A stretch of DNA of 25,299 nt from CALAMD01 sp035301345 (lineage in GTDB: Bacteria > Bacillota > Bacilli > Bacillales > Amphibacillaceae). This document shows, piece after piece, positions 1 to 6,433 of the stretch. The stretch is taken from contig DATGUM010000031.1 of assembly GCA_035301345.1 (NCBI GenBank), forward strand, positions 1-25,299. Reading direction: 5' to 3'. A program made the translations under genes and the position numbers. The notes under the pieces are model-generated. The model made no database searches and had not been told where the DNA came from. It saw only the letters and a list, made by a program, of their open reading frames with translations. Each line of letters opens with the position of its first letter. Positions within the stretch are counted from its first letter, which is position 1.

Positions 1-599
1 CTTCTTTATTTTCATGAGCTAATGTGCCAACGGCACTGTTTAACTCAATCATAAAACCTTCTGCGTCATAATCAGATAATTTCTTACGTATGACGTGATA
101 CCTCGGATGTTCTCTAAATATTTGTCGCACATCACAAGCTACATGAAAACGATCAATGACAAATGTTGCGTTGTTTTGAAAATATTCACGACAAAAAGTA
201 ATCCAATTTGCACCATCACCATTAATCACTAAATGATGTTGGGTGGGATGATATTCAAATGCATTCATGAGATAATTCTCAAATTCTTCCCAACTGGACA
301 ACTGGACTCATCATTTGTCCACCATCAAATGCAAGGTATTGATCGAGGAGAGACACATACTTGCCAGTTTCACAATCAAAATAATAGTTCCTTTGAACGT
401 CTACATGACCAAACATGTAATCAAAAGATAGCCTTCTTTTATCTTTTAACTGAAATCTACGCTTGTCTCTGTTTTCAGCAATAACCGCATCCATTTCTAA
501 AAGTATTTTTCCCATAGCTTCGGAGAAGCTTTTCTGTAGAGTACGATAAACTGTACGTTCTAACTCTTCCATTGTGATTTGAGAGATGATATTCTTCAT
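1..599 (-). pseudogene. ISLre2-family transposase, internally deleted and frameshifted, cut by window edge
   Basis: Two minus-strand reading frames together look like an ISLre2 (UPF0236) transposase. The first (599 to 279) gives a normal N-terminus, including YVSLLDQYLAFDGG, then runs into a stop about ten residues later. The second, in another frame, opens near 306 and runs off the window start; it carries the family's GDGANWI and FVIDRFH motifs. Full-length members normally have roughly 100 or more residues between these two blocks, and here they are directly abutted, so an internal segment is missing and the join is out of frame. The join lies at a perfect tandem 8-mer (CAACTGGA twice, 291-306). 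The start at 599 has an AGAGG ribosome site 5 to 9 bases upstream. Family assignment is from remembered motifs. A product with transposition activity is unlikely. Confidence 0.8.
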
Positions 600-670
600 T
601 TAAGGACCTCTTCTCTTTTTATAGTGGTTGTCGTGACTATAACTATACAAAAGAAGGTCCTTTTTTTCAT
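1..670 (-). mobile_element. Partial ISLre2-type insertion sequence, one end present
   Basis: The transposase remnant plus its upstream flank forms one end of an insertion sequence; the other end is outside the window. An inverted repeat, AAGGACC near 602-608 and GGTCCTT near 658-664 on the plus strand, with partly matching CTTCT/AGAAG flanks, sits between the transposase start and the presumed terminus at a run of T (about 661-668). The exact outer boundary and target duplication cannot be fixed without the other end. Confidence 0.55.
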
Positions 671-731
671 GATTATTACTCAAAAAATAGCCCGTATGCT
701 TTCCCGCAACAAACGTTTAAGCCTATCTTCA

Positions 732-958
732 TGTGTAAATTAACTTGAACGAAAGAAATGTACAGAGACGTCTGCGGGAATAGCCGTATCCGAAAATCCC
801 TAATACCGACACGGCAGTGGAGGGATTAGAAGTTGATGGTGCGAAGAATGCACTTCAATTCTTCGTGGACAAGCGTAGTACATTTCTGAAGTGGAAACTT
901 TACACAATAAGTAGGGCATAGTCCCACAAACATTTTACTCATACCTATACCTATCATT
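732..958 (+). repeat. Structured dispersed repeat, copy A
   Basis: This element fills most of the gap between the insertion sequence and yslB. It can close into nested stems: TGTGTAAA (732-739) with TTTACACA (899-906), ACTT (743-746) with AAGT (889-892), and AGAAATGTAC (754-763) with GTACATTTCT (878-887). An inner stem pairs CTAAT (800-804) with ATTAG (825-829), and a hairpin pairs CGAAGAAT (843-850) with ATTCTTCG (858-865). The single-stranded core TCCGAAAATCCCT and the post-stem GAAGTTGA recur in the other copies. From about 858 to 953 it is nearly identical to copy B, including the tail GTAGGGC(A/G)TAGTCCCAC. No protein is encoded. The family is not one I recognise; the orientation given follows the conserved core. 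Confidence 0.75.
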
Positions 959-960
959 CT

Positions 961-989
961 TACAACTTTTTACGAATATGATGTATAAT
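961..989 (+). promoter_or_regulatory. Possible yslB promoter
   Basis: A TATAAT hexamer (984-989), preceded by TG, lies about 105 bases before the yslB start and just past repeat A. The corresponding -35 region is poor, so this is a weak call from the -10 alone. Confidence 0.35.
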
Positions 990-1094
990 AAATAATCGGA
1001 GCCACTCGTTTATTTTAAAACTATTTGGCGAAGACGAACAAACGTTTATTATATTAAGTAATCATCTGTGAAATGATTGGAAAGGGTGATGGAC

Positions 1095-1532
1095 ATGACG
1101 AAGAAAAACGAGTCATTTCCGGTTCATTTGTTAGACAATTTACATACAGAAGGTGCGGGTTATGATGTACTACGTTACATCGCACTCCCTGAATTATTCG
1201 GTCAGGAATCAGACACACTTCTATATTTTCTCGGCCGAAGAACAGCAAGAAAGCTAGAAATAAAAACGGTGGAAGATATCGTTCATACATTTAAAGCTTT
1301 AGGTTGGGGACATTTAGAACTCATAAAAGAGAAGAATAATTATTTATTATTCCATTTAAAATCAGATGCCGTCGTCCTTCGATTAAAAGCTTCTTTTAAT
1401 ACAGAATTTCGTCTTGAATCTGGGTTTTTAGCTGAAGCATTAGAAATGATTAAAGGTAAAACATGCGAATGTACGGAATCGATTCACAAACGCATTCATC
1501 AAATAGAATTTAAAGTGCACTATACGGAATAA
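1095..1532 (+). CDS. yslB: YslB family protein (DUF2507)
   Basis: A 145-residue soluble protein resembling B. subtilis YslB in length, position beside uvrC, and motifs: a YDVLRYIALPELFG segment near residue 25, YFLGRRTARK near 45 and a C-terminal ESGFLAEALEMIKG helix. No catalytic residues or membrane segments are visible, and the molecular function of the family is unknown to me. I chose the ATG at 1095 because AAAGGGTG lies about six bases upstream; a TTG (1077), GTG (1086) or ATG (1089) would add a few residues but have no ribosome site. It is transcribed towards uvrC, which is convergent, and its upstream region is occupied by repeat A. Confidence 0.8.
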   Translation: MTKKNESFPVHLLDNLHTEGAGYDVLRYIALPELFGQESDTLLYFLGRRTARKLEIKTVEDIVHTFKALGWGHLELIKEKNNYLLFHLKSDAVVLRLKASFNTEFRLESGFLAEALEMIKGKTCECTESIHKRIHQIEFKVHYTE

Positions 1533-1543
1533 TTATCTTTTTA

Positions 1544-1591
1544 TAAAAAAAGAGTTTTAATAAAGAAATTAAGCATCTTTATTAAAACTCT
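1544..1591 (-). terminator. Terminator of uvrC, shared with yslB
   Basis: Perfect 15-bp stem, AGAGTTTTAATAAAG (1551-1565) with CTTTATTAAAACTCT (1577-1591), 11-base loop. Read on the minus strand it is followed by a run of seven T (1544-1550), typical of a Rho-independent terminator for uvrC. On the plus strand the following bases are not T-rich, so it would be weaker for yslB. Confidence 0.85.
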
Positions 1592-1597
1592 AATATG

Positions 1598-3373
1598 TTA
1601 TTTATTTAACGTTTCACGAATATTTTCAGCAACATTTTTCGGAATGCCTAATCGGCAAATATCGTCGATTGAGGCATTTTTTATATTTTCTAACGTTTTA
1701 AAGTGTGTGAGTAACATCGTTCGACGCTTTTCTCCGACTCCTTCAATCACATCAAGCTCTGATTGAATGAGTCCTTTGCTACGAAGTTCACGGTGAAATC
1801 GAATCGCAAAACGGTGTACTTCATCTTGTATTCTTTGAATAAGATAAAACGCTTGTGATGAACGATCAAGTGGCACAATTTCTGGTGGATCCCCGTATAA
1901 TAGATCACTCGTCCGGTGTTTATCATCTTTAACTAATCCACAAAGCGGAATGTCTAAGCCGAGTTCATTTTCTAATACGTCGCGTGCCGCGCTTATTTGT
2001 CCTTTTCCACCGTCAACGATAATTAAGTCTGGAAGTGGTAAGTTTTCTTTCAAAACGCGTGTATATCTTCTCCGAATAACTTCGCGCATCATTTCATAAT
2101 CGTCCGGTCGATCAGTTGACGTTATTTTATATTTTCTGTAATCATTCTTTTGTGCACGACCATCAATAAACGTAACCATTGCTGAAACAGGATCTGTTCC
2201 TTGAATATTAGAGTTATCAAACGCTTCAATACGATACGGTGTCTCAATGTGAAGGATCTCTCCGAGTCGATCAACTGCTAGAATCGTGCGTTCTTCATCC
2301 CGTTCAATCAGTGCAAATTTTTCTTCAAGTGCAATCGTCGCATTTTTTGTCGCTAATTGAACGAGGTTACGTTTTTGTCCACGGAATGGTGTATATGCAT
2401 GAACATCTAACAATTCGGACAGTAGTTTCGCGTCTGTTCCGATCGGTAACAAAATATGTTTCGGCTTTAAATGATTTTGATTCACGTAAAACCGTGCCAC
2501 ATAACTAACAAATGACTCTTCAGGATCACCGAAAAACGGCGCAATCGAAATGTCTCGTTCAATCATTTTCCCTTGGCGAATAAAGAAGACTTGAATGCAC
2601 ATCCAGCCTTTATTATAGCTATATCCGAACACATCACGGTCAATTTGATCGTTTAACACCATTTTCTGTTGTTCCATAACCGCTTCTATATGAAATATTT
2701 GATCGCGCATTTCTTTTGCCCGTTCAAAATTTAATGATTCACTGTATCCTACCATTTTTTCTGTTAAATCTTTCTTAATCGTCGAATAACCACCTTGTAA
2801 AAAAGAAGTGATTTCTTTCACGATTTCATCGTATACTTCTTTTGCTGGTGGTTCTTCATTACACGCTAAACATTGTCCCATTTGATGATATAAACAATAT
2901 CGTCCTGGTTTATTATTACATTTTCTCAGCGGATACAACCGGTCAAGTAACTTCTTCGTTTCTCTTGCAGCATAAACGTTTGGATAAGGGCCGAAATACT
3001 TTCCTTTATCTTTTTTTACTTGTCTCGTCACGAGCAACCGGGGATGACGCTCCGCTGTTATTTTTAAATAAGGATATGTTTTCCCGTCCTTTAATAGAAC
3101 ATTATACCGCGGGTTATACTTTTTAATTAAATTCATTTCTAAAATTAACGCATCAATTTCAGACGACGTTACGATATATTCAAAATCACGAATTTCTTGT
3201 ACGAGTCGTTGTGTTTTCTTATCGTTAGCTCCTCGAAAATAAGAGCGCACACGATTGCGCAACATTTTTGATTTACCGACGTAAATAACTGTCCCGTGCT
3301 TATTTTTCATTAAATAGCACCCGGGCTTAGTCGGTAAGACAGCGAGCTTTTCTTTTATTAATGAATCAGACAT
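1598..3373 (-). CDS. uvrC: Excinuclease ABC subunit C
   Basis: UvrC makes the 3' and 5' incisions around UvrAB-marked lesions in nucleotide excision repair. The 591-residue product has the GIY-YIG nuclease domain at the N-terminus (PGCYLMKN...IYVGK), four clustered cysteines near residue 155-180 in the pattern proposed to hold an Fe-S cluster, a UVR (UvrB-binding) helix pair near 195-235, the RNase H-like endonuclease half, and a C-terminal helix-hairpin-helix (RLGIPKNVAENI). Length is close to the B. subtilis protein (598). The reading frame extends 20 codons further upstream, but ATG 3373 (MSDSLIKEKLAVLP) matches the family N-terminus and has GAGGG eight bases upstream; the extension would run through a strong hairpin. 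It follows trxA on the same strand. Confidence 0.96.
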   Translation of the reverse strand: MSDSLIKEKLAVLPTKPGCYLMKNKHGTVIYVGKSKMLRNRVRSYFRGANDKKTQRLVQEIRDFEYIVTSSEIDALILEMNLIKKYNPRYNVLLKDGKTYPYLKITAERHPRLLVTRQVKKDKGKYFGPYPNVYAARETKKLLDRLYPLRKCNNKPGRYCLYHQMGQCLACNEEPPAKEVYDEIVKEITSFLQGGYSTIKKDLTEKMVGYSESLNFERAKEMRDQIFHIEAVMEQQKMVLNDQIDRDVFGYSYNKGWMCIQVFFIRQGKMIERDISIAPFFGDPEESFVSYVARFYVNQNHLKPKHILLPIGTDAKLLSELLDVHAYTPFRGQKRNLVQLATKNATIALEEKFALIERDEERTILAVDRLGEILHIETPYRIEAFDNSNIQGTDPVSAMVTFIDGRAQKNDYRKYKITSTDRPDDYEMMREVIRRRYTRVLKENLPLPDLIIVDGGKGQISAARDVLENELGLDIPLCGLVKDDKHRTSDLLYGDPPEIVPLDRSSQAFYLIQRIQDEVHRFAIRFHRELRSKGLIQSELDVIEGVGEKRRTMLLTHFKTLENIKNASIDDICRLGIPKNVAENIRETLNK

Positions 3374-3395
3374 ATTCGGATCCCTCTTATAAATA

Positions 3396-3431
3396 GTTAA
3401 TCCCCTGTCACACACGTAACAAGGGATTAAC
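3396..3431 (-). other. Strong hairpin in the uvrC leader
   Basis: GTTAATCCCCTGT (3396-3408) pairs with ACAAGGGATTAAC (3419-3431), 13 pairs with one G-U wobble on the minus-strand transcript and a ten-base loop. It ends about ten bases before the uvrC ribosome binding site. No T-run follows in the uvrC direction, so it does not look like a terminator; it could be an RNA processing or stability element or a protein-binding dyad. Confidence 0.6.
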
Positions 3432-3516
3432 ACTGTATATCATATTTATGTTTCATTAAAGCTTTTTCATTAAAAAAGTAAATAATCGTAATTATTCACT
3501 CTTACATACGTTTTAA

Positions 3517-3831
3517 TTATGCATGTTTGTTAATTAATGTTACTAAAGCTTCCTTTGGTTGAAAACCAACTACTTGATCAACAACGTTACCGTCCTTCAT
3601 TAAAAGTAATGTAGGAATACTCATAACGCCATACTTTCCAGCAGTTTCTTGATTTTCGTCTACATCGAGTTTAACAATTTTTACTTTGTCACTCATTTCA
3701 CTATCAACTTCTTCTAATACTGGTGCAATCATCTTACAAGGTCCACACCAAGGAGCCCAGAAGTCTGCTAAAACTAAGCCTTTTTCTGTTTCAGAAGCGA
3801 AGTTTTCATCTGTTACATTTACAATTGCCAT
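3517..3831 (-). CDS. trxA: Thioredoxin
   Basis: A 104-residue thioredoxin, the usual length, with the WCGPC redox motif (FWAPWCGPCKMIAPVLEE) near residue 30 and the cis-proline loop MSIPTLLL near 75. It reduces disulfides in cytoplasmic proteins such as ribonucleotide reductase and is itself reduced by thioredoxin reductase. The start MAIVNVTDENF (ATG 3831) matches the family N-terminus; an in-frame start seven codons upstream at 3852 would translate through the GGAGG ribosome site. It lies directly upstream of uvrC with a gap of about 140 bases, the same neighbour order as in Bacillus. Confidence 0.97.
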   Translation of the reverse strand: MAIVNVTDENFASETEKGLVLADFWAPWCGPCKMIAPVLEEVDSEMSDKVKIVKLDVDENQETAGKYGVMSIPTLLLMKDGNVVDQVVGFQPKEALVTLINKHA

Positions 3832-3865
3832 TGTTACCTTTCCTCCAATCATCTTTCGTAAACAT

Positions 3866-3895
3866 AGTATAGCACCGTTAATATATGTATGCTAA
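3866..3895 (-). promoter_or_regulatory. Probable trxA promoter
   Basis: On the minus strand TATACT (3866-3871) is preceded by TGC, giving an extended -10, and TTAGCA (3890-3895) lies 18 bases upstream as a partial -35. It sits about 35 bases before the trxA start. Confidence 0.55.
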
Positions 3896-3899
3896 TAGT

Positions 3900-4057
3900 T
3901 TGCTTACTTGTAAATTCATTATATTCTGACTAATAAAACAGTGTAAAACGTATTCTACCATGAAATATTTTGTTTGCAACATATTATTCTTATGAGATTG
4001 AGTCAAGTATTTGTGGACACCTAATAAATATGTTCAAAATACCATCTTTTGTATAGA
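3900..4057. other. Intergenic stretch without recognisable gene
   Basis: AT-rich sequence between the trxA promoter and repeat copy C. I find no reading frame with a ribosome site. A segment near 4008-4020 (TTTGTGGACACCT) looks faintly like an insertion-sequence end, but nothing else supports that. Confidence 0.5.
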
Positions 4058-4284
4058 CTATTATCAAATGACTTGTTAATCATTTCAGGTGATATACACT
4101 TCGCTTTTCGCAAGCAACCGTTCCAGAACGATACTACGCTTGCGGCGGGACGACCTCAACTTCTAGCTCTTCCACTGTCGTGTCAGTGCTAGGGATTTTC
4201 GGATACGTGTAATGAAATAGGTTATCACCTATCTCATTACTTCCCGCCAGCGTCTTCGTATCGTTCTTTCACTATTGATAATAG
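4058..4284 (-). repeat. Structured dispersed repeat, copy C (inverted)
   Basis: Read on the minus strand this is a diverged copy of the repeat at 732-958. It is enclosed by a perfect 10-bp inverted repeat, CTATTATCAA (4058-4067) with TTGATAATAG (4275-4284). Inside are AGAACGATAC (4125-4134 on plus) with GTATCGTTCT (4258-4267), ACGCT (4136-4140) with AGCGT (4249-4253), and GCGGGA (4145-4150) with TCCCGC (4242-4247). The inner stem CTAGC (4163-4167) with GCTAG (4188-4192) replaces CTAAT/ATTAG of copy A. The core GTATCCGAAAATCCCTA and GAAGTTGA are shared with A. An extra 14-bp hairpin (about 4207-4240) sits where copy A has only a few bases. Confidence 0.75.
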
Positions 4285-4390
4285 CGATCTATTATTCATG
4301 ACTTAATTAGTATTCTTTGTTTTTTCTTTATGACATGCATAATTCTTTTTAGTACATTTTCAATCAATTCTTATACTCAGCACTACAATT

Positions 4391-4580
4391 AAGCGAAAGA
4401 AATTTCCTGTCACTACACGTTACCGAAAATCCCTGTAGAATCGCTAAAAGCGAGAATACAGAAGTTGAGAAAAGAAGAATGAACGCCAATTCTTCGTGGA
4501 CAAGCGAAGTACATTTCTGAAGTGAAAACTTTACACAACAAGTAGGGCGTAGTCCCACAAACATTTTACTCATACTTCTT
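4391..4580 (+). repeat. Structured dispersed repeat, copy B
   Basis: Same subfamily as copy A: bases 4489-4577 match 858-953 almost exactly, including CTTCGTGGACAAGCG and the tail GTAGGGCGTAGTCCCAC. The 5' half is shortened. The outer stem is reduced to AGAAAT (4398-4403) with ATTTCT (4513-4518), but the inner stem is intact with its own sequence, CTGTA (4433-4437) with TACAG (4457-4461), capped by TCGCT/AGCGA (4441-4445, 4449-4453). The core ACCGAAAATCCCT is kept. Like copy A it points towards a downstream plus-strand gene, here dps. No protein is encoded. Confidence 0.7.
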
Positions 4581-4642
4581 ATGAGCCAATTTTACGAGGT
4601 AAAAGATTAGATATTCTATTTAAAAGTTTTCAATTCAGATAG

Positions 4643-4680
4643 TTGCATCATGTACTAAACTTGCTTTACAATAAGAATAT
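4643..4680 (+). promoter_or_regulatory. Candidate dps promoter with PerR-like box
   Basis: TTGCAT (4643-4648), an 18-base spacer and TACAAT (4667-4672) form a plausible sigma-A promoter. TTACAATAAGAATAT (4666-4680) overlaps the -10 and matches 11 of the 14 defined positions of the PerR box TTATAATnATTATAA. PerR control of dps/mrgA is established in Bacillus; its operation here is inferred. Confidence 0.4.
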
Positions 4681-4740
4681 AAAGGTACTCAAAATACACA
4701 TTTTGAACGTGATGTTTAAAATGTTACTGGAGGTTATTTT

Positions 4741-5208
4741 ATGAAGACTGAAACAGAACTACGTCAAAATACCGCTGCAGCTGTTTTAAACGAATTAGTT
4801 GCCAATCAAGGAGTACTCTATACGAAGCTACATCAATATCACTGGCACGTTCAAGGCCCACATTTCTTCACTTTACACGTTAAATATGAAGAGCTGTATG
4901 ACGAAACGACGGCCGATTTTGATGCATTTGCTGAAAGACTTATTGCTCAAGGCTATCGCCCGTTCTCAACGTTAAGTGAGTTTTTAGAATACTCTACGAT
5001 TGAAGAACGCGTATATGATGAGCACTTGTCAGCTGACCAGATGGTTAATAACACGATTTCAGACTATGAAGTATTGAAGAACATTGCACGAAGAGGTGCA
5101 GAATTAGCTGGTGACGAAGGTGATGTCGTAACAGAAGACATGTTAGTCGCTTATATTGAAAAAATTGATTTAACAATATGGATGCTTGACGCTTATTTAA
5201 AAGGATAA
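4741..5208 (+). CDS. dps: Dps-family ferritin-like DNA-binding/iron-storage protein
   Basis: A 155-residue Dps protein. These form 12-subunit shells that oxidise Fe(II) with hydrogen peroxide and store the iron, protecting DNA. The N-terminal helix carries the inter-subunit ferroxidase signature (LHQYHWHVQGPHFFTLHVKYEE) with the conserved His, then DETTADFDAFAERLIAQGYRP and a C-terminal helix ending in TIWMLDAYLKG. There is no long basic N- or C-terminal tail, so direct DNA binding is not evident. GGAGG lies eight bases before the ATG. It stands alone on the plus strand between trxA and the yitT-like gene, an interval where B. subtilis carries etfBA, and is preceded by two copies of the structured repeat. 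Confidence 0.93.
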   Translation: MKTETELRQNTAAAVLNELVANQGVLYTKLHQYHWHVQGPHFFTLHVKYEELYDETTADFDAFAERLIAQGYRPFSTLSEFLEYSTIEERVYDEHLSADQMVNNTISDYEVLKNIARRGAELAGDEGDVVTEDMLVAYIEKIDLTIWMLDAYLKG

Positions 5209-5222
5209 ACAATGAAACATTA

Positions 5223-5265
5223 AAAACCCTGTCTTCAGCTTAGTTGCTGAGTGAGACAGGGTTTT
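5223..5265. terminator. Bidirectional terminator between dps and yitT-like gene
   Basis: AAAACCCTGTCT (5223-5234) pairs perfectly with AGACAGGGTTTT (5254-5265), and the loop adds CAGC/GCTG. A- and T-ends on both sides allow it to serve the convergent genes on both strands. Confidence 0.88.
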
Positions 5266-5275
5266 GTTATGGTTA

Positions 5276-6154
5276 CTATTTCGTTTCTTGAATGTCTGTA
5301 TTCATTGATTCGCCTTCTTTTCTGAAGAAGCCAAATATACCTGCTGTTTGAATAATGTTCGTAAATGCATACGGATCATTTTCATTAATGATTCGCTCTA
5401 AATCATATAACTCATAGCGCGTAATAACGAGATATAACATTGACTTTTCTTGATTTGAGTACGCACCTTTTACAGGAATAATTGTAATTCCTCGAATTAA
5501 TTCATGATGAATAGCTTTTTTAAGCTTTTCTGCCTCGTGTGTCACGATAAGTACCGTTACTTTTTCATGACGTGTATGTATGGCATCAATGACTAAAGTC
5601 GTTACATATAATGTAAGCATCGTATAGAGCGCGTTTTCTGGTTCATATAAAATACCCGCAACGAAGATAATGACCGCATTTAATATTAAAAAGTATACAC
5701 CAATTGGCTTATCTTGTAGTCGTGACAAAATCATAGCAACAATATCCATCCCACCAGTCGAAGCTCCTCGCTTTAACGATATACCAACACCAACACCGCC
5801 AATGACTCCCCCACAAACGGCGTTTAGTATAATATCATCTGACAATGAAATAACTGGTAATAGTTCTAAAAACAATGTTGAAAAAATAACAGAAAGGATA
5901 CTGTAAATCGTAAATCCTTTACCGATTTTAAACCAACCAATAATAAGTACCGGGATATTTAGTAAAAACAATAAAACCCCTGTACTAAGATCTATCGATA
6001 AAAAATCTTTAAAAATACTTGATAACAATTGCGCAAATCCACTAAAACCACTTGAATAGACATTCGCATTAATTAAAAAGAAATTTAGTGATAAAGCTAA
6101 TAAAAATGAGCCCAATATGACGACTAAAATTCTTCTTGCTTCCATTAAAAACAT
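5276..6154 (-). CDS. YitT family membrane protein (YitT_membrane plus DUF2179)
   Basis: A 292-residue integral membrane protein. About five or six hydrophobic helices fill the first 200 residues (for example ILVVILGSFLLALSLNFFLI), with the family's GGVIGGVGVGISLKRGASTGG glycine-rich loop near residue 125-145. A soluble C-terminal DUF2179 domain follows (VTVLIVTHEAEKLKKAIHHE...YAFTNIIQTAGIFGFF). Molecular function is unknown; B. subtilis has several paralogs and I cannot say which this matches. The start at ATG 6154 is chosen because AAGGGG lies nine bases upstream; upstream in-frame TTG 6190 and ATG 6178 have no ribosome site. It is separated from mutS2 by a microprotein gene and a terminator. 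Confidence 0.85.
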   Translation of the reverse strand: MFLMEARRILVVILGSFLLALSLNFFLINANVYSSGFSGFAQLLSSIFKDFLSIDLSTGVLLFLLNIPVLIIGWFKIGKGFTIYSILSVIFSTLFLELLPVISLSDDIILNAVCGGVIGGVGVGISLKRGASTGGMDIVAMILSRLQDKPIGVYFLILNAVIIFVAGILYEPENALYTMLTLYVTTLVIDAIHTRHEKVTVLIVTHEAEKLKKAIHHELIRGITIIPVKGAYSNQEKSMLYLVITRYELYDLERIINENDPYAFTNIIQTAGIFGFFRKEGESMNTDIQETK

Positions 6155-6273
6155 TCGCCCATACCCCTTGCTATTCATTAATAAGTTCAATTAAGAAAAT
6201 GATTCACGTAATTTTATACTACTTCTCATTCCCTGTTTTCCTTGTTTATAACATGTACTTACGTAAATAAGCA

Positions 6274-6309
6274 GAACAAATAAGGAACACATACACGTAT
6301 GCATTCCTT
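6274..6309 (-). terminator. Terminator of the zapA-mutS2 operon
   Basis: On the minus strand AAGGAA-TG-CATAC-GT-GTATG-TG-TTCCTT (6282-6309) folds into an 11-bp stem with one internal mismatch pair, followed by ATTTGTTC, a modest T-run. It lies 25 bases past the stop codon of the 26-codon gene, which places that gene inside the operon. Confidence 0.65.
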
Positions 6310-6333
6310 ACTGCTGTAAAATGTCTATACAAT

Positions 6334-6414
6334 TTACAAGACGTAAATAATACCTAATATGACAAAGACGATTGACACAACAATCAATATTTTAGATAGC
6401 GTTTTATAAACCAT
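6334..6414 (-). CDS. 26-residue single-pass membrane microprotein
   Basis: The reading frame encodes MVYKTLSKILIVVSIVFVIL, then GIIYVL and a stop. It has a short positively charged N-terminus (two Lys) followed by one hydrophobic helix of about 18 residues, the pattern of a single-pass inner-membrane peptide. AGAAGGAGG lies seven bases before the ATG, one of the best ribosome sites in the window, and overlaps the region just past the mutS2 stop codon (gap about 20 bases). A terminator follows directly. This indicates translation as the last gene of the zapA-cvpA-polX-mutS2 operon. I do not recognise the family. The position after mutS2 is where B. subtilis has yshE (a DUF350 membrane protein), but no sequence relation is visible. 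Confidence 0.65.
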   Translation of the reverse strand: MVYKTLSKILIVVSIVFVILGIIYVL

Positions 6415-6433
6415 TCATCTGCCTCCTTCTAAC

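Noticed and set aside
233..484. Plus-strand open frame in the left insertion sequence
   Set aside because: It is the antisense of the transposase remnant, which has clear family motifs on the minus strand.
732..958. Repeat copy A as a plain terminator or 6S-like RNA
   Set aside because: It lacks a T-run after the main stem and the long bubble layout of 6S RNA, and it occurs in several copies.
1054..1290. Minus-strand open frame overlapping the start of yslB
   Set aside because: yslB on the plus strand has a ribosome site and family resemblance; the antisense frame has neither.
3374..3433. Longer uvrC with 20 extra N-terminal residues
   Set aside because: The extension would be encoded by the leader hairpin, does not resemble UvrC N-termini, and the ATG at 3373 has its own ribosome site.
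4364..4573. Minus-strand open frame of 69 codons over repeat copy B
   Set aside because: It runs through the structured repeat, lacks a ribosome site, and the equivalent frame is not kept in copies A and C.
732..4580. CRISPR array or tandem repeats in the repeat-rich intergenic regions
   Set aside because: The copies are long, dispersed, in both orientations and diverged, with no regular spacers or nearby cas genes.
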